From NCBI RefSeq assembly GCF_016654015.1, contig NZ_JAEPWM010000001.1, forward strand, positions 496,001-560,000: a stretch of DNA of 64,000 nt, given 5' to 3'. The DNA comes from Ramlibacter ginsenosidimutans. Lineage in GTDB: Bacteria > Pseudomonadota > Gammaproteobacteria > Burkholderiales > Burkholderiaceae_C. The number at the start of each line of letters is the position of its first letter. The stretch's first letter is position 1. The notes below the pieces were generated by a model. It was not told the DNA's origin. It ran no database searches and worked only from the letters and a program-made list of their open reading frames with translations. Position numbers and translations under genes: made by a program. This document shows, piece after piece, positions 17,689 through 27,116 of this stretch.

Positions 17689-19865
17689 TGCGGGTCGAAC
17701 TCTGGGCGGGACCGGAATGCACGCTCAACCGGGTCGGTGACCGGTTCAAGGACCAGTTGCCGGCAAGCGGCTTCGCCCACCGCATCGACGACCTCGACCG
17801 GCTCGCGGAGCTCGGGATCCGCCGCATGCGGTTCCCGATCGTGTGGGAGCGCACGGAGACGGAACGCGGCTGCTACGCCTGGGACTGGAGCGACCAGCGC
17901 GTCGCGCGGCTGCGCGAACTGGGCGTCGACCCGATCGCAGGTCTCGTGCACCACGGCAGCGGCCCGGCGTGGACGAATTTGCTGGACCCGGCCTTTCCCG
18001 AGCTGCTGGCCGAATATGCAGCGCGCGTGGCCGAGCGCTATCCCGGCATCACGATGTGGACGCCGGTCAACGAGCCGCTCACCACGGCGCGCTTCAGCGG
18101 CCTGTACGGCCTGTGGTATCCGCACCAGCGCGACGACGCGAGCTTCGTGCGTGCCCTGCTCAACGAGCTGCGCGGCACGCAGCTCGCGATGCGCGCCATC
18201 CGCAAGGTGATCCCCGGCGCGCAACTGGTCCAGACCGAAGACCTGGGCTTCATCAGCGCCTCGCCCTCGCTGCAGTACCAGGCCGATTTCGAGAACCTGC
18301 GGCGCTGGCTCGGCTTCGACCTGCTCACGGGCAACGTGGGGCCCGACCATGGCCTGTGGGACTACCTGCGCAGCGCGGGGGCGAGCGAAGAGGAGTTGCT
18401 GTCGTTCCAGCTGGACCCCTGCCCGCCCGACATCGTCGGCATCAACAGCTACGTGACCAGCGAGCGCTATCTCGATGCACGCGTGGACCTCTACCAGCCG
18501 CGCGACCTGGGCGGCAACGGGCGCGAACGCTACGCCGACGTCGAGGCCGTGCGCGTCTGCGGCAACTTCATCGGCGGCTTCGAGGCCCGGCTGCGCGAGA
18601 CCTCCGAACGCTACGGCCTGCCCGTCGCCATCACGGAGGTCCATCTCGGGTGCACGCGCGAAGAGCAGTTGCGCTGGCTGCACCAGGCCTGGCGGGCGGC
18701 CGAAACCCTGCGCATCGAAGGCCACGACATCCGCGCGGTGACGTGCTGGGCCGCGTTCGGCACTTTCGACTGGAACAGCCTGGTGACGCGCGACGACGGC
18801 CACTACGAGCCGGGGCTGTGGGACGTGCGCTCCGACCCGCCGCGCGCAACCGCCGTCGCCACGCTGGCGCGCGAGCTCGCCCACGGGCAGGCGCCTTCGC
18901 ATCCCGCACTGGACGCGCCCGGCTGGTGGCAACGCGAGCAGCGCCTGGCGTATCCGCCGCAAGGCGAGGTCGAAGCGCTCGCCGTGCGCGGGCGCACGCT
19001 GTTGATCACGGGCGCGACCGGCACGCTCGGCCAGGCGTTCGCGCGCGTGTGCGCGCAGCGGGGCCTGCCGTACCGGCTGCTGCGCCGCACCGACATGGAC
19101 GTCGCCGACCCGGCGTCGGTCAACGCCGCCATCGAGCGCTGGCAACCCTGGGCCATCGTCAACACCGCCGGCTTCGTGCGCGTGGACGATGCGGAGGACG
19201 ACGCGCGCCAGTGGCGCGAGAACGTGAGCGGCCCGCAGGTGCTGGCGCAGGCCTGCGCCCGGCAGGGGGTGAAGCTCCTGAACTTCTCGACCGACCTGGT
19301 GTTCGACGGTGCCAAGGGCGTGCCCTACGTGGAGAGCGACCGGCCGCAGCCGCTGAATGCCTACGGGCGCGCCAAGCACGAGGCCGAGCGGCGCGTGCTC
19401 GCCTTCGCGCGCGACGCGCTGGTCGTGCGCACGGCGGCCTTCTTCGGCCCCTGGGACGCGCACAACTTCGTGACGCTCACGCTGCAGGCCCTGCAGCGCG
19501 GCGAAGCCTGGAAGGCGGCGTCGGACCAGTGGGTCTCGCCGACCTACGTGCCGCACCTGTGCCACGCCGCGCTGGACCTGCTGGTCGACGGCGAGAGCGG
19601 CGTGTGGCACCTCGCCAACCGCGGCTCGGTGAGCTGGTCCGAACTCGCGTGCATGGCGGCCGAGGCCGCCGGCCTCGATCGCGCGCTCGTGCGGCCGGTG
19701 GCGGGCGCGCTGCTCGGCCAGCGGGCGCCGCGGCCTCGCTACTCCGCCCTGGACAGCGAGATCGGCCGCCTGATGCCTACGCTGGACGACGGCATGGAAC
19801 GCTACTTCCAGGACGCCGCGAAAGCAGCGCCGGCGCAGCCGCAGGTCGAACTCACCTTGCCATGA
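17688..19865 (+). CDS. Fusion protein: GH1-like glycosidase + RmlD-like NAD(P)-dependent sugar reductase
   Basis: A 725-residue two-domain protein. Residues ~1-410 form a family-1-type glycoside hydrolase: acid/base Glu in WTPVNEPLTT (near 129) and nucleophile Glu in VAITEVHLG (near 317). Residues ~430-715 form a short-chain reductase of the dTDP-4-dehydrorhamnose reductase type, with LLITGATGTLGQAF, NFSTDLVFDGAKGVPY and the Tyr-Lys pair of YGRAKHEAE (near 560). The start ATG overlaps the glf stop (TGATG). A glycosidase fused to a sugar-nucleotide reductase is odd: one domain breaks glycosides while the other modifies activated sugars. Its stop overlaps the ATG of the repeat mini-ORF before galE. 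Confidence 0.85.
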   Translation: MRVELWAGPECTLNRVGDRFKDQLPASGFAHRIDDLDRLAELGIRRMRFPIVWERTETERGCYAWDWSDQRVARLRELGVDPIAGLVHHGSGPAWTNLLDPAFPELLAEYAARVAERYPGITMWTPVNEPLTTARFSGLYGLWYPHQRDDASFVRALLNELRGTQLAMRAIRKVIPGAQLVQTEDLGFISASPSLQYQADFENLRRWLGFDLLTGNVGPDHGLWDYLRSAGASEEELLSFQLDPCPPDIVGINSYVTSERYLDARVDLYQPRDLGGNGRERYADVEAVRVCGNFIGGFEARLRETSERYGLPVAITEVHLGCTREEQLRWLHQAWRAAETLRIEGHDIRAVTCWAAFGTFDWNSLVTRDDGHYEPGLWDVRSDPPRATAVATLARELAHGQAPSHPALDAPGWWQREQRLAYPPQGEVEALAVRGRTLLITGATGTLGQAFARVCAQRGLPYRLLRRTDMDVADPASVNAAIERWQPWAIVNTAGFVRVDDAEDDARQWRENVSGPQVLAQACARQGVKLLNFSTDLVFDGAKGVPYVESDRPQPLNAYGRAKHEAERRVLAFARDALVVRTAAFFGPWDAHNFVTLTLQALQRGEAWKAASDQWVSPTYVPHLCHAALDLLVDGESGVWHLANRGSVSWSELACMAAEAAGLDRALVRPVAGALLGQRAPRPRYSALDSEIGRLMPTLDDGMERYFQDAAKAAPAQPQVELTLP

Positions 19866-19921
19866 GCCGCCGGGCCGCTCCCAAGGCGAAATTCGCCGCG
19901 CGTAGCGCGGAGGGTTTCTGA
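19862..19921 (+). repeat. Translational linker repeat, single unit (mini-ORF of 19 codons)
   Basis: This encodes [19 protein letters not shown]. Its ATG overlaps the stop of the GH1-RmlD gene (ATGA) and its TGA overlaps the galE ATG (TGATG). GGAGG near its end sits 7 nt before the galE start. The core GGGCCGCTCCCAAGGCGAA is identical in the two units at 26027-26149, in an unrelated operon. An internal CCGCGC-GTA-GCGCGG can form a hairpin. Because the DNA is repeated and the junctions are exact, it is listed as a repeat; whether the peptide matters is unknown. Confidence 0.8.
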
Positions 19922-20922
19922 TGAGCGTGTCGCCCTTGCCCTGCGTCCTCGTCGCCGGAGGCGCGGGCTACATCGGCTCGCACATGGCGCGCATGCTGCT
20001 GGAGAGCGGCTTCCATGCGGTGGTGGTCGACAACCTGACGACCGGCCACGAGCAGGCCCTGTGCGAGACCACCTTCCGCCAGGGCGACATCGGCGACCGC
20101 GCCTTCATGCGCGAGGTGCTGCGCGAGTTCGAGCCGCAATGTGTCATGCACTTCGCGGCCGCGAGCCTGGTCGGCGAGTCCGTGGCCGAGCCCGCGAAAT
20201 ACTGGCGCAACAACTTCGTGCAGACGCTGAACCTGCTGGACGCGATGCTCGAATGCGGCGTGCGCCAGTTCATCTTCTCGTCCACCGCCGCGGTGTACGG
20301 CAACCCCGTCGAAGTTCCGATCACCGAGCAGCATCCGCAGTTGCCGATCAACCCGTACGGCAACAGCAAGCTGGCGGTGGAAAGGGCGCTGCAGGACTAC
20401 GACCGCGCCTACGGGCTGCGCTCGATCACGCTGCGCTACTTCAATGCCGCGGGCGCGCACCCGGACGGCACGCTCGGCGAGCGGCACGAGCCCGAGACGC
20501 ACCTGATCCCGCTGGTGCTGCAGGTCGCCTCGGGGCGCAGGCCGGAGATCGCGCGCTTCGGGTCGGACTTCCCGACGCGCGACGGATCCTGCATTCGCGA
20601 CTACATCCACGTGCAGGACCTGTGCACGGCCCACCTGCTGGCCTTGCGCAAGCTCGCCGACGGTGCGCCCACGAATGTCTACAACCTCGGCAACGGCAAC
20701 GGGCACTCGGTGAACGAGGTGATCGCCGCCGCACGCGAGGTGACCGGCCACCCTATCCCCGTGCGCGATGCGCCCCGGCGCCCGGGCGACCCGCCGGTGC
20801 TGGTCGCCGATGCGCGCCGCGCGCGCGACGAACTCGCCTGGGTGCCCGCGTACCCGGACATAGCCACCATCATCGCGCACGCGTGGCTGTGGGAGCAGAA
20901 GCTGGCGGGGCAGCGACGTTGA
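19921..20922 (+). CDS. galE: UDP-glucose 4-epimerase
   Basis: A 333-residue NAD-dependent epimerase interconverting UDP-glucose and UDP-galactose. N-terminal VLVAGGAGYIGSHMARML binds NAD; the catalytic Ser/Thr and Tyr-Lys lie in FIFSSTAAVYGNP and NPYGNSKLAVERAL; RYFNAAGAHPDG and the C-terminal RRPGDPPVLVADARRAR are classic GalE. It is the last gene of the glycosyltransferase-glf-fusion operon and is translationally tied to it through the linker repeat. It connects this operon to the galT-galK operon on the other strand. Confidence 0.95.
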   Translation: MSVSPLPCVLVAGGAGYIGSHMARMLLESGFHAVVVDNLTTGHEQALCETTFRQGDIGDRAFMREVLREFEPQCVMHFAAASLVGESVAEPAKYWRNNFVQTLNLLDAMLECGVRQFIFSSTAAVYGNPVEVPITEQHPQLPINPYGNSKLAVERALQDYDRAYGLRSITLRYFNAAGAHPDGTLGERHEPETHLIPLVLQVASGRRPEIARFGSDFPTRDGSCIRDYIHVQDLCTAHLLALRKLADGAPTNVYNLGNGNGHSVNEVIAAAREVTGHPIPVRDAPRRPGDPPVLVADARRARDELAWVPAYPDIATIIAHAWLWEQKLAGQRR

Positions 20923-21027
20923 TCGCGCCCGCGTGGCCGCGCGAAGTCGGACGCAAGCGATGCTCGCCGCAGTCATGCGCCTGCATGGCACCGCCTGCTC
21001 CGCCTACGTGGCAGGCCAGCGCGCACT

Positions 21028-21040
21028 GTCGTAATACGAC
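21028..21040. promoter_or_regulatory. 13-bp palindrome upstream of the small lipoprotein gene
   Basis: GTCGTA-A-TACGAC is a perfect inverted repeat 57 nt before the lipoprotein start, in the 175-bp gap after galE. Its size and position suit an operator; no regulator is identified. Confidence 0.4.
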
Positions 21041-21097
21041 GGCAGCATTCGTTGCCTCCACACTGCCGGAGTCGAGGCGGCTTTTCAACAATTCCAC

Positions 21098-21280
21098 ATG
21101 ATCAAGACACTTGCCATTCTCCTCACCCTCGCTTCGCTGGGCGCCTGCTCGTCGATGTACGGCAGCGGCTACGGCTCCACTCCCAACAGCGGTGCGACCA
21201 AGAACAGCACGGATGCGAACCACTCCAGCAATCCGGCGGCCGTGAGCCCCGGCGGCGGTTCGTCCGGCGGCGCGCGCTGA
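21098..21280 (+). CDS. Small lipoprotein, unknown function
   Basis: A 60-residue protein with a lipoprotein signal, MIKTLAILLTLASLGACSSM: the lipobox LGAC puts the acylated Cys at residue 17. The mature ~44 residues are rich in Ser, Gly and Asn (YGSGYGSTPNSG) with no domain. Ser follows Cys at +2, favouring outer-membrane sorting. No Shine-Dalgarno sequence is evident. It is a single gene between galE and the convergent galK. Small Ser/Gly lipoproteins of this kind are frequent in Comamonadaceae and uncharacterised. Confidence 0.7.
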   Translation: MIKTLAILLTLASLGACSSMYGSGYGSTPNSGATKNSTDANHSSNPAAVSPGGGSSGGAR

Positions 21281-21309
21281 AAGCACGCGGGCCGCGCCCT
21301 GCGGCCCGG

Positions 21310-21336
21310 CCAGGATGGGGCAGTGCCCTGTCCTGG
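21310..21336. terminator. Hairpin between convergent lipoprotein and galK genes
   Basis: CCAGGATGGGGCA pairs with TGCCCTGTCCTGG over 13 positions with two mismatches. Another perfect 7-bp stem (GGGCCGC/GCGGCCC, 21289-21307) lies just before. Placed between convergent genes, they may end both transcripts; neither has a T-run. Confidence 0.4.
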
Positions 21337-21360
21337 CTTGAATGAGAGGGCGCCGGCCGC

Positions 21361-22412
<1,052 letters not shown>

Positions 22413-22413
<1 letters not shown>

Positions 22414-23495
22414 CAGAACTTCACCTCCACCTGCTGCAGCTCGCGCGCCTTGTCTTCGGGCAGCGCATCCATGGCGAAGAAGCCGGCCGCGAGTTCGGTG
22501 CCGGCGAGGTACTTGAGGCGATCGCGCGTGCGGTACGGCGGCCAGATCTGCGCGTGCAGGTGCGACTCGGGGTGCGGCTTGCCGTCGGTGGGCGCCTGGT
22601 ACCAGGCCATGAGGTAGGGGAACGGCCGCTGCCACAGCGCGTCGTATTTCATCAGCACCGTCTTCAGGGCCTTGGCCAGGTCCGCACGCACGACGGGCGC
22701 GAGCTGCGCGAAGCCCGGCACCGGCACGATGGGCGCGATCCACACCTCGTAGGGGTAGCGCGCACACACCGGCACGAACGCCACCGCATGCGGTCCCTCG
22801 TACAGCATGCGCGCGCCGTCGCGGCGCTCGGCGGCGATGTGATCCTCCAACAGGCCGCGGCCGCGCTTCGCGTAGTGCTCCGCCATCATGCGCTGCTGCC
22901 GCTCGGGCACCGGCGGCACGACCGGATAGGCATAGATCTGGCCGTGCGGATGGTGCAGGGTCACGCCCACTTCGGCGCCGCGGTTCTCGAACGGCAGCAC
23001 GTACTGGATCACCTCCTCGCCGCCGATGCGGTGCGTGCGGTCGCCCCACACCTGCAGCAGCAGCTCGATGTGGTCCAGCGGCAGCGCACCCAGCGACGCC
23101 GTGCGGTCCTGCGTGAACACCACCACCTCGCAGCGGCCTTCGGCCGAGGCCGTCGGCACGATCAGCTCCGGCGGCTCGGCGACGAAGCCGCCCAGCGAAG
23201 GAAAGCGGTTCTCGAACACCGCGATGTCCCAAGGCCCCGCCGGCACCTCGGTGGGATTGGCCGGATCCGTCGTCGGCGCGAGCGGGTTGTATTCCGGCGG
23301 CGGCAGGAAGGTACGGTCCTGCCGGTGCGCGGCATAGGTGACCCATTCGCCGCGCAGCGGATGCCAGCGCAGGTGCGCGCCGCCGGTGAGCGGATCGGGA
23401 AAGGGACTGGGCGCACGCAGGTCCTGCGGCAGCGGCCCGCGCGCGTACAGCGTCATCGGCCGGCCGTCCGGCTTGGTGAGCTCCAGCGTGTGCAT
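22413..23495 (-). CDS. galT: Galactose-1-phosphate uridylyltransferase
   Basis: A 360-residue HIT-superfamily enzyme exchanging UMP between UDP-glucose and galactose-1-phosphate. The active-site histidine lies in [13 protein letters not shown], and the second typical block is [13 protein letters not shown]. The start at 23493-23495 ([13 protein letters not shown]) overlaps the stop of the GH2 gene by one base, and its own stop overlaps galK, giving a fully coupled operon. Confidence 0.95.
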
Positions 23496-25285
23496 CACAC
23501 GCCCCCGGGGATGTAGGTGCGCGAGCGCGAGGTCACCTTGCGCACGCGCTCCAGCGGGATCTTGGGCGTGCGGTCCGCGTACAGCAGGCCGTTGGCTTCC
23601 TGGAAGGTGTCGGCGAACTGCGTGTAGCAGAAGCCGGAGAACAGCGCCGTGTTCACGATGGTGTCCATCAACGCCTCGTACACCTGCGCGAAGGTCTCCG
23701 CGTCCGCGATCTCGGTGTAGCCCCAGATCTTCTTCACGCCGGCCTCGCTCCGCCCCTGGAAGGCGATGCCGCCGAATTCGCTCAGCATGATGGGCTGGCC
23801 CTGGTGCGGGTAGCCGTCCAGCGTGAGCACGCGCCCGCCCGGGCGGCGCCGGTCGAACAGTTTCTCCGGCTCCACCTCGGGGCCGTAGCGCTGCCGGATG
23901 TGCTCCAGGTTGGAGTCGTAGTCGTGGATGCCGATGATGTCGGTGGCGGAGGACTCCCAGCCGTCGTTGCCGATCACCGCGCGCGTCTGGTCCAGCGTCT
24001 TGGTGAGGTGGTACAGCGCCTCCACCGCGTGCCGGTGGGCCTGCACCGAGGGCAGCTCCGGCACGCCCCACGACTCGTTGAAGGGCACCCACACGATGAT
24101 GCAGGGGTGGCTGTAGTCGCGGTCGATCGCCTCCGTCCACTCGCGTATCGTGCGCTGGATCGCTCCACGCGTGAACCGGTAGGCGGAAGGCATTTCCTCC
24201 CACACCAGCAGGCCCAGCTTGTCCGCCCAGTACAGGTAGCGCGGGTCCTCGATCTTCTGGTGCTTGCGCACGCCGTTGAAGCCCATCGCCTTGGCCAGTT
24301 CCACGTCGCGCTTGAGGGCCTCGTCGCTCGGCGCGGCCAGCAAGGTCTCCGGCCAGTAGCCCTGGTCCAGCACCATGCGCAGGACGTAGGGACGGCCATT
24401 GAGCATGAACCGGTCGCGCAGCACGTTGGCCGAGCGCAGCGCGGTATACGAAGCCACCTCGTCCACCATCTCGCCCTTGATCCACAGGCGCAGCTTCGCC
24501 TCCAGCAGGGTCGGCCGCTCGGGGCTCCACAGCAGCTCGTTGCGGAAGTCGTCGATGCCCGGATCGGACAGCACGACATAGCGGTCGACCTCGCCGTCGA
24601 CGACGCGGTAGCGGTCCTTGGCGAGCAGGCGATCGCCATGCCGCAGCTCCAGCTCGAGCGAGGCGTCGTCGCCGGTGTCGCCGAAGATCCGCGCCTCCAG
24701 CCCGATCTGGAAGCCTTCCAGGCGCGGGGTCCAGCGGATCTTCGCGATGTGCACGGGATTCACGCGCTCCAGCCACACCGTCTGCCAGATGCCGGTGGTG
24801 CGCGGATACCAGATCGAGTGCGGCTCCAGCTGCCAGTCCTGCTTGCCGCGTGGCTTGGTCAGGTCGTGCGGGTCGTCCTCGGCGCGGACCGTGAGCACCT
24901 GCTGGCCGTCGGCGTTCAGCATCTCGGTGATGTCGGCGCTGAAGGGCGTGTGGCCCCCTTCATGCGTGACCGCCAGCTGGCCGTTGATCCACACGCGTGC
25001 GGAGTAGTCGACTGCGCCGAAATGCAGGATCACCCGGCTGCGGCCGGGCTTGCAGGTGAAATCGCGCTGGTACCAGCAGGACTTGTGGAAGCCGCGGTCG
25101 CCGATGCCGCTGGCACTGGACTCGGGTGGATAGGGAACGACGATTTCCAGGGGCCAGTCCTTGACGTCGGCCGGGCAGCCGAGGCAGTCGTGTTCGTCGA
25201 AGCGGAAGCGCCACCTGCCGTTGAGCGAGGTCCAGTCGGAACGCTGGAGTTGGGGACGGGGGTAGCCATGGTGGGGACCGGTCAA
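23495..25285 (-). CDS. Glycoside hydrolase family 2 (beta-galactosidase-like)
   Basis: A ~596-residue GH2 enzyme, shorter than LacZ and nearer to beta-glucuronidase or short beta-galactosidases. It has the jelly-roll domain ([28 protein letters not shown]), an Ig-like middle and a TIM barrel with acid/base Glu in [10 protein letters not shown] and nucleophile Glu in [11 protein letters not shown]. The start is probably TTG at 25283-25285, because GGAG lies 9 nt upstream; the open frame continues upstream into the divergent nitrile hydratase gene without family sequence. No signal peptide, so cytoplasmic. Heads the galT-galK operon, arguing for galactosides as substrate. Confidence 0.85.
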   Translation of the reverse strand: MTGPHHGYPRPQLQRSDWTSLNGRWRFRFDEHDCLGCPADVKDWPLEIVVPYPPESSASGIGDRGFHKSCWYQRDFTCKPGRSRVILHFGAVDYSARVWINGQLAVTHEGGHTPFSADITEMLNADGQQVLTVRAEDDPHDLTKPRGKQDWQLEPHSIWYPRTTGIWQTVWLERVNPVHIAKIRWTPRLEGFQIGLEARIFGDTGDDASLELELRHGDRLLAKDRYRVVDGEVDRYVVLSDPGIDDFRNELLWSPERPTLLEAKLRLWIKGEMVDEVASYTALRSANVLRDRFMLNGRPYVLRMVLDQGYWPETLLAAPSDEALKRDVELAKAMGFNGVRKHQKIEDPRYLYWADKLGLLVWEEMPSAYRFTRGAIQRTIREWTEAIDRDYSHPCIIVWVPFNESWGVPELPSVQAHRHAVEALYHLTKTLDQTRAVIGNDGWESSATDIIGIHDYDSNLEHIRQRYGPEVEPEKLFDRRRPGGRVLTLDGYPHQGQPIMLSEFGGIAFQGRSEAGVKKIWGYTEIADAETFAQVYEALMDTIVNTALFSGFCYTQFADTFQEANGLLYADRTPKIPLERVRKVTSRSRTYIPGGV

Positions 25286-25397
25286 GGATGTGTTCTCCGA
25301 TAAAAATACGCGCAGCGAAAAGCTTTGCGCGCGCAGCGCCCGCGGCCTGTCGGACAAGCGCTTGAATCGGCACGCGGCCGCGGGCACACTGGCAAGC

Positions 25398-26030
25398 ATG
25401 GGGCCAGTCCACGCACACGAGCATAACGACGATCATCATGATCCCGACCACAGCGAGCTCGACGCCACGGAGTTGCGGGTGCGCGCGTTGCAGACCGTGC
25501 TGGCACAGAAGGGCTACATCGACCCGGCCGCGCTCGACGAGATCGTCGAGACCTACGAGCAGCGCATCGGCCCGCGCAACGGCGCCCGGGTGGTGGCAAA
25601 GGCCTGGAGCGACCCGGAGTTCCGCGCCTGGCTGCTGCGCGACGCCACCGCCGCGATCGCCTCGCTGGGCTACACCGGCCGGCAGGGCGAGCACATGGTC
25701 GCGGTAGAGAACACGCCGCAGGTCCACAACATGGTCGTGTGTACGCTCTGCAGTTGCTATCCCTGGCCGGTGCTCGGGCTGCCGCCGGTCTGGTACAAGA
25801 GCGCGCCCTACCGCTCGCGCGCGGTGCGCGATCCGCACGGCGTGCTGGCGGATTTCGGCGTCGCCCTGCCGCCCGGCCGCGAGATCCGCGTGTGGGATTC
25901 GACGGCGGAGGTGCGCTATCTGGTGCTGCCCGAGCGGCCCACGGGCACCGAGGGCTGGGACGAGGAACGCCTGGCCGCGCTCGTCACCCGCGACAGCATG
26001 ATCGGCACCGGACTGGCGAGGCAGCCATGA
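25398..26030 (+). CDS. nthA: Nitrile hydratase alpha subunit, cobalt type
   Basis: A 210-residue subunit of the enzyme that hydrates nitriles to amides. The metal-binding claw reads [10 protein letters not shown], and Thr in that motif is typical of cobalt rather than iron enzymes. Other hallmarks are [20 protein letters not shown] and [21 protein letters not shown]. The start at 25398 gives the usual His-rich N-terminus ([14 protein letters not shown]); a longer open frame from 25290 lacks family sequence. The stop overlaps the linker repeat preceding the beta gene. Alpha precedes beta here, whereas many cobalt enzymes have beta first. Confidence 0.93.
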   Translation: MGPVHAHEHNDDHHDPDHSELDATELRVRALQTVLAQKGYIDPAALDEIVETYEQRIGPRNGARVVAKAWSDPEFRAWLLRDATAAIASLGYTGRQGEHMVAVENTPQVHNMVVCTLCSCYPWPVLGLPPVWYKSAPYRSRAVRDPHGVLADFGVALPPGREIRVWDSTAEVRYLVLPERPTGTEGWDEERLAALVTRDSMIGTGLARQP

Positions 26031-26149
26031 GCCGCCGGGCCGCTCCCAAGGCGAATCCCGCAGCGCGTCGCGCGGAGGGACTTGGAATACGCCGCCGGGC
26101 CGCTCCCAAGGCGAATTCCGGAGCGCGCAGCGCGGAGGATCGTCGATGA
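26027..26149 (+). repeat. Translational linker repeat, tandem double unit (mini-ORF of 40 codons)
   Basis: Two units with a 60-nt period (26027-26083 and 26087-26143) stay in one frame. The first ATG overlaps the nthA stop (ATGA) and the final TGA overlaps the nthB ATG (ATGA). Each unit encodes RRAAPKAN...AR.AE, and each ends in GCGCGGAGG; the second GGAGG is exactly 7 nt before the nthB start. The second unit has ATACGC where the first has ATGAGC, so it lost its own start codon after duplication. It is homologous to 19862-19921 in the galE operon. Confidence 0.85.
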
Positions 26150-26805
26150 CCTACGTGACGCACGCCGACCTGGGCGGCCAGCCGGGCCACGGCCCCGTGC
26201 AGCCCGAGGACGAGAGCATCCGGTTCCACGCGGACTGGGAGCGCAGGGCACTCGCCGTGGTGCTGGCCATGGGCGCCACCGGCAGCTGGAACATCGACAT
26301 GAGCCGCGCCGCCCGCGAGACGCTGCCCGACTACGAGCGCCTCAGCTATTACCAGATCTGGCTGGCGGCGCTGGAGCAGCTGATGGTGCAACGCGGCCAG
26401 CTCGCCGGGGATGAGATCGCCGCCGGCCGTATGCTGCATGCGCCGGCGCCGGTCGCGCGCGTACTGCACGGGCAGGACGTGCCCCGCGTGCTGGCGCAGG
26501 GCTCCCCCACGCAGCGCAGCGCCGGCCCCGCCCCGCGCTTCGGCGTCGGCGAGCGCGTGCGCACGCGGGAGCACGCGGTGCCGCACCACACGCGCCTGCC
26601 GGCGTATGCGCGCGGCAAGGTCGGCACGGTGGAACGCGTGCACGGCAACCACGTCTTCGCCGACACGCATGCGCAGGGACTTGGCGAACAGCCGCAGCCG
26701 CTCTACACCGTCGTCTTCGATGGCCGGGAATTGTGGGGAGCCGAGGCCGCAACTGGCCTGCGGGTCTCCATCGATGCGTGGGAGCCGTATCTCGCGGCGG
26801 CCTGA
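26146..26805 (+). CDS. nthB: Nitrile hydratase beta subunit
   Basis: A 219-residue beta subunit that caps the alpha-subunit metal site. It begins MTYVTHADLGGQPGHGPVQP, has FHADWERRALAVVLAMGATGSWNID, and ends in the SH3-like domain with RFGVGERVRTRE, HTRLPAYARGKVGTVERVHG and WEPYLAAA. Length is normal. Translation should depend on the linker repeat that supplies the GGAGG. The usual downstream activator gene is displaced to 27881 by a small opposing gene and a regulator. Confidence 0.93.
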   Translation: MTYVTHADLGGQPGHGPVQPEDESIRFHADWERRALAVVLAMGATGSWNIDMSRAARETLPDYERLSYYQIWLAALEQLMVQRGQLAGDEIAAGRMLHAPAPVARVLHGQDVPRVLAQGSPTQRSAGPAPRFGVGERVRTREHAVPHHTRLPAYARGKVGTVERVHGNHVFADTHAQGLGEQPQPLYTVVFDGRELWGAEAATGLRVSIDAWEPYLAAA

Positions 26806-26850
26806 GCCGGAGGACGCATGACGCCCTGCACTCGCGCCCCGGAGCGCTTC

Positions 26851-27060
26851 CTAGTCGCAAGCCAGCAGGGCGCGCAGCCGCTCCGCTTCCAGGCGCATGA
26901 TCTGTACGCTGCGCTGGAGGGCCTCCAAGGCAGGGTCGGCGGCGTCCGAACCCGCGAGCGGCACTTCCTTAGCATGGCGCGCGAGCGCCTCGTCGAGTCT
27001 GGCCAAGGCCTTGCGCATCTCTTCGCGCGAAGGAATGTCGCTTTGTCCGGATTCGTACAT
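26851..27060 (-). CDS. Small helical protein, unknown
   Basis: A 69-residue protein, MYESGQSDIPSREEMRKALA..., predicted mostly helical and rich in Ala, Glu, Arg and Leu. Codon use (G/C third positions) fits coding. A promoter candidate, TTGCGC-N16-TATAGT, on its strand would start transcription about 3 nt before the ATG, i.e. nearly leaderless. It opposes and lies between nthB and the Crp/Fnr gene. Not recognised as any family. Confidence 0.55.
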   Translation of the reverse strand: MYESGQSDIPSREEMRKALARLDEALARHAKEVPLAGSDAADPALEALQRSVQIMRLEAERLRALLACD

Positions 27061-27069
27061 AAGCCCGGC

Positions 27070-27097
27070 ACTATAGTTCACGCCGGTTCCCGCGCAA
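27070..27097 (-). promoter_or_regulatory. Candidate promoter for the small gene ending at 26851
   Basis: On the minus strand TTGCGC (27092-27097) and TATAGT (27070-27075) are separated by 16 bp. The -10 lies within the palindrome ACTATAGT, so it could also serve the divergent Crp/Fnr gene at 27117, though no good -35 exists in that direction. Confidence 0.4.
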
Positions 27098-27116
27098 GTT
27101 GCATCGCTTGTAAAAG

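Noticed and set aside
26030..26150. Interpreting the linker between nthA and nthB as a normal small gene
   Set aside because: The sequence is a DNA repeat shared with the galE operon, so a shared conserved protein function is less likely than a repeat element; kept as a repeat.
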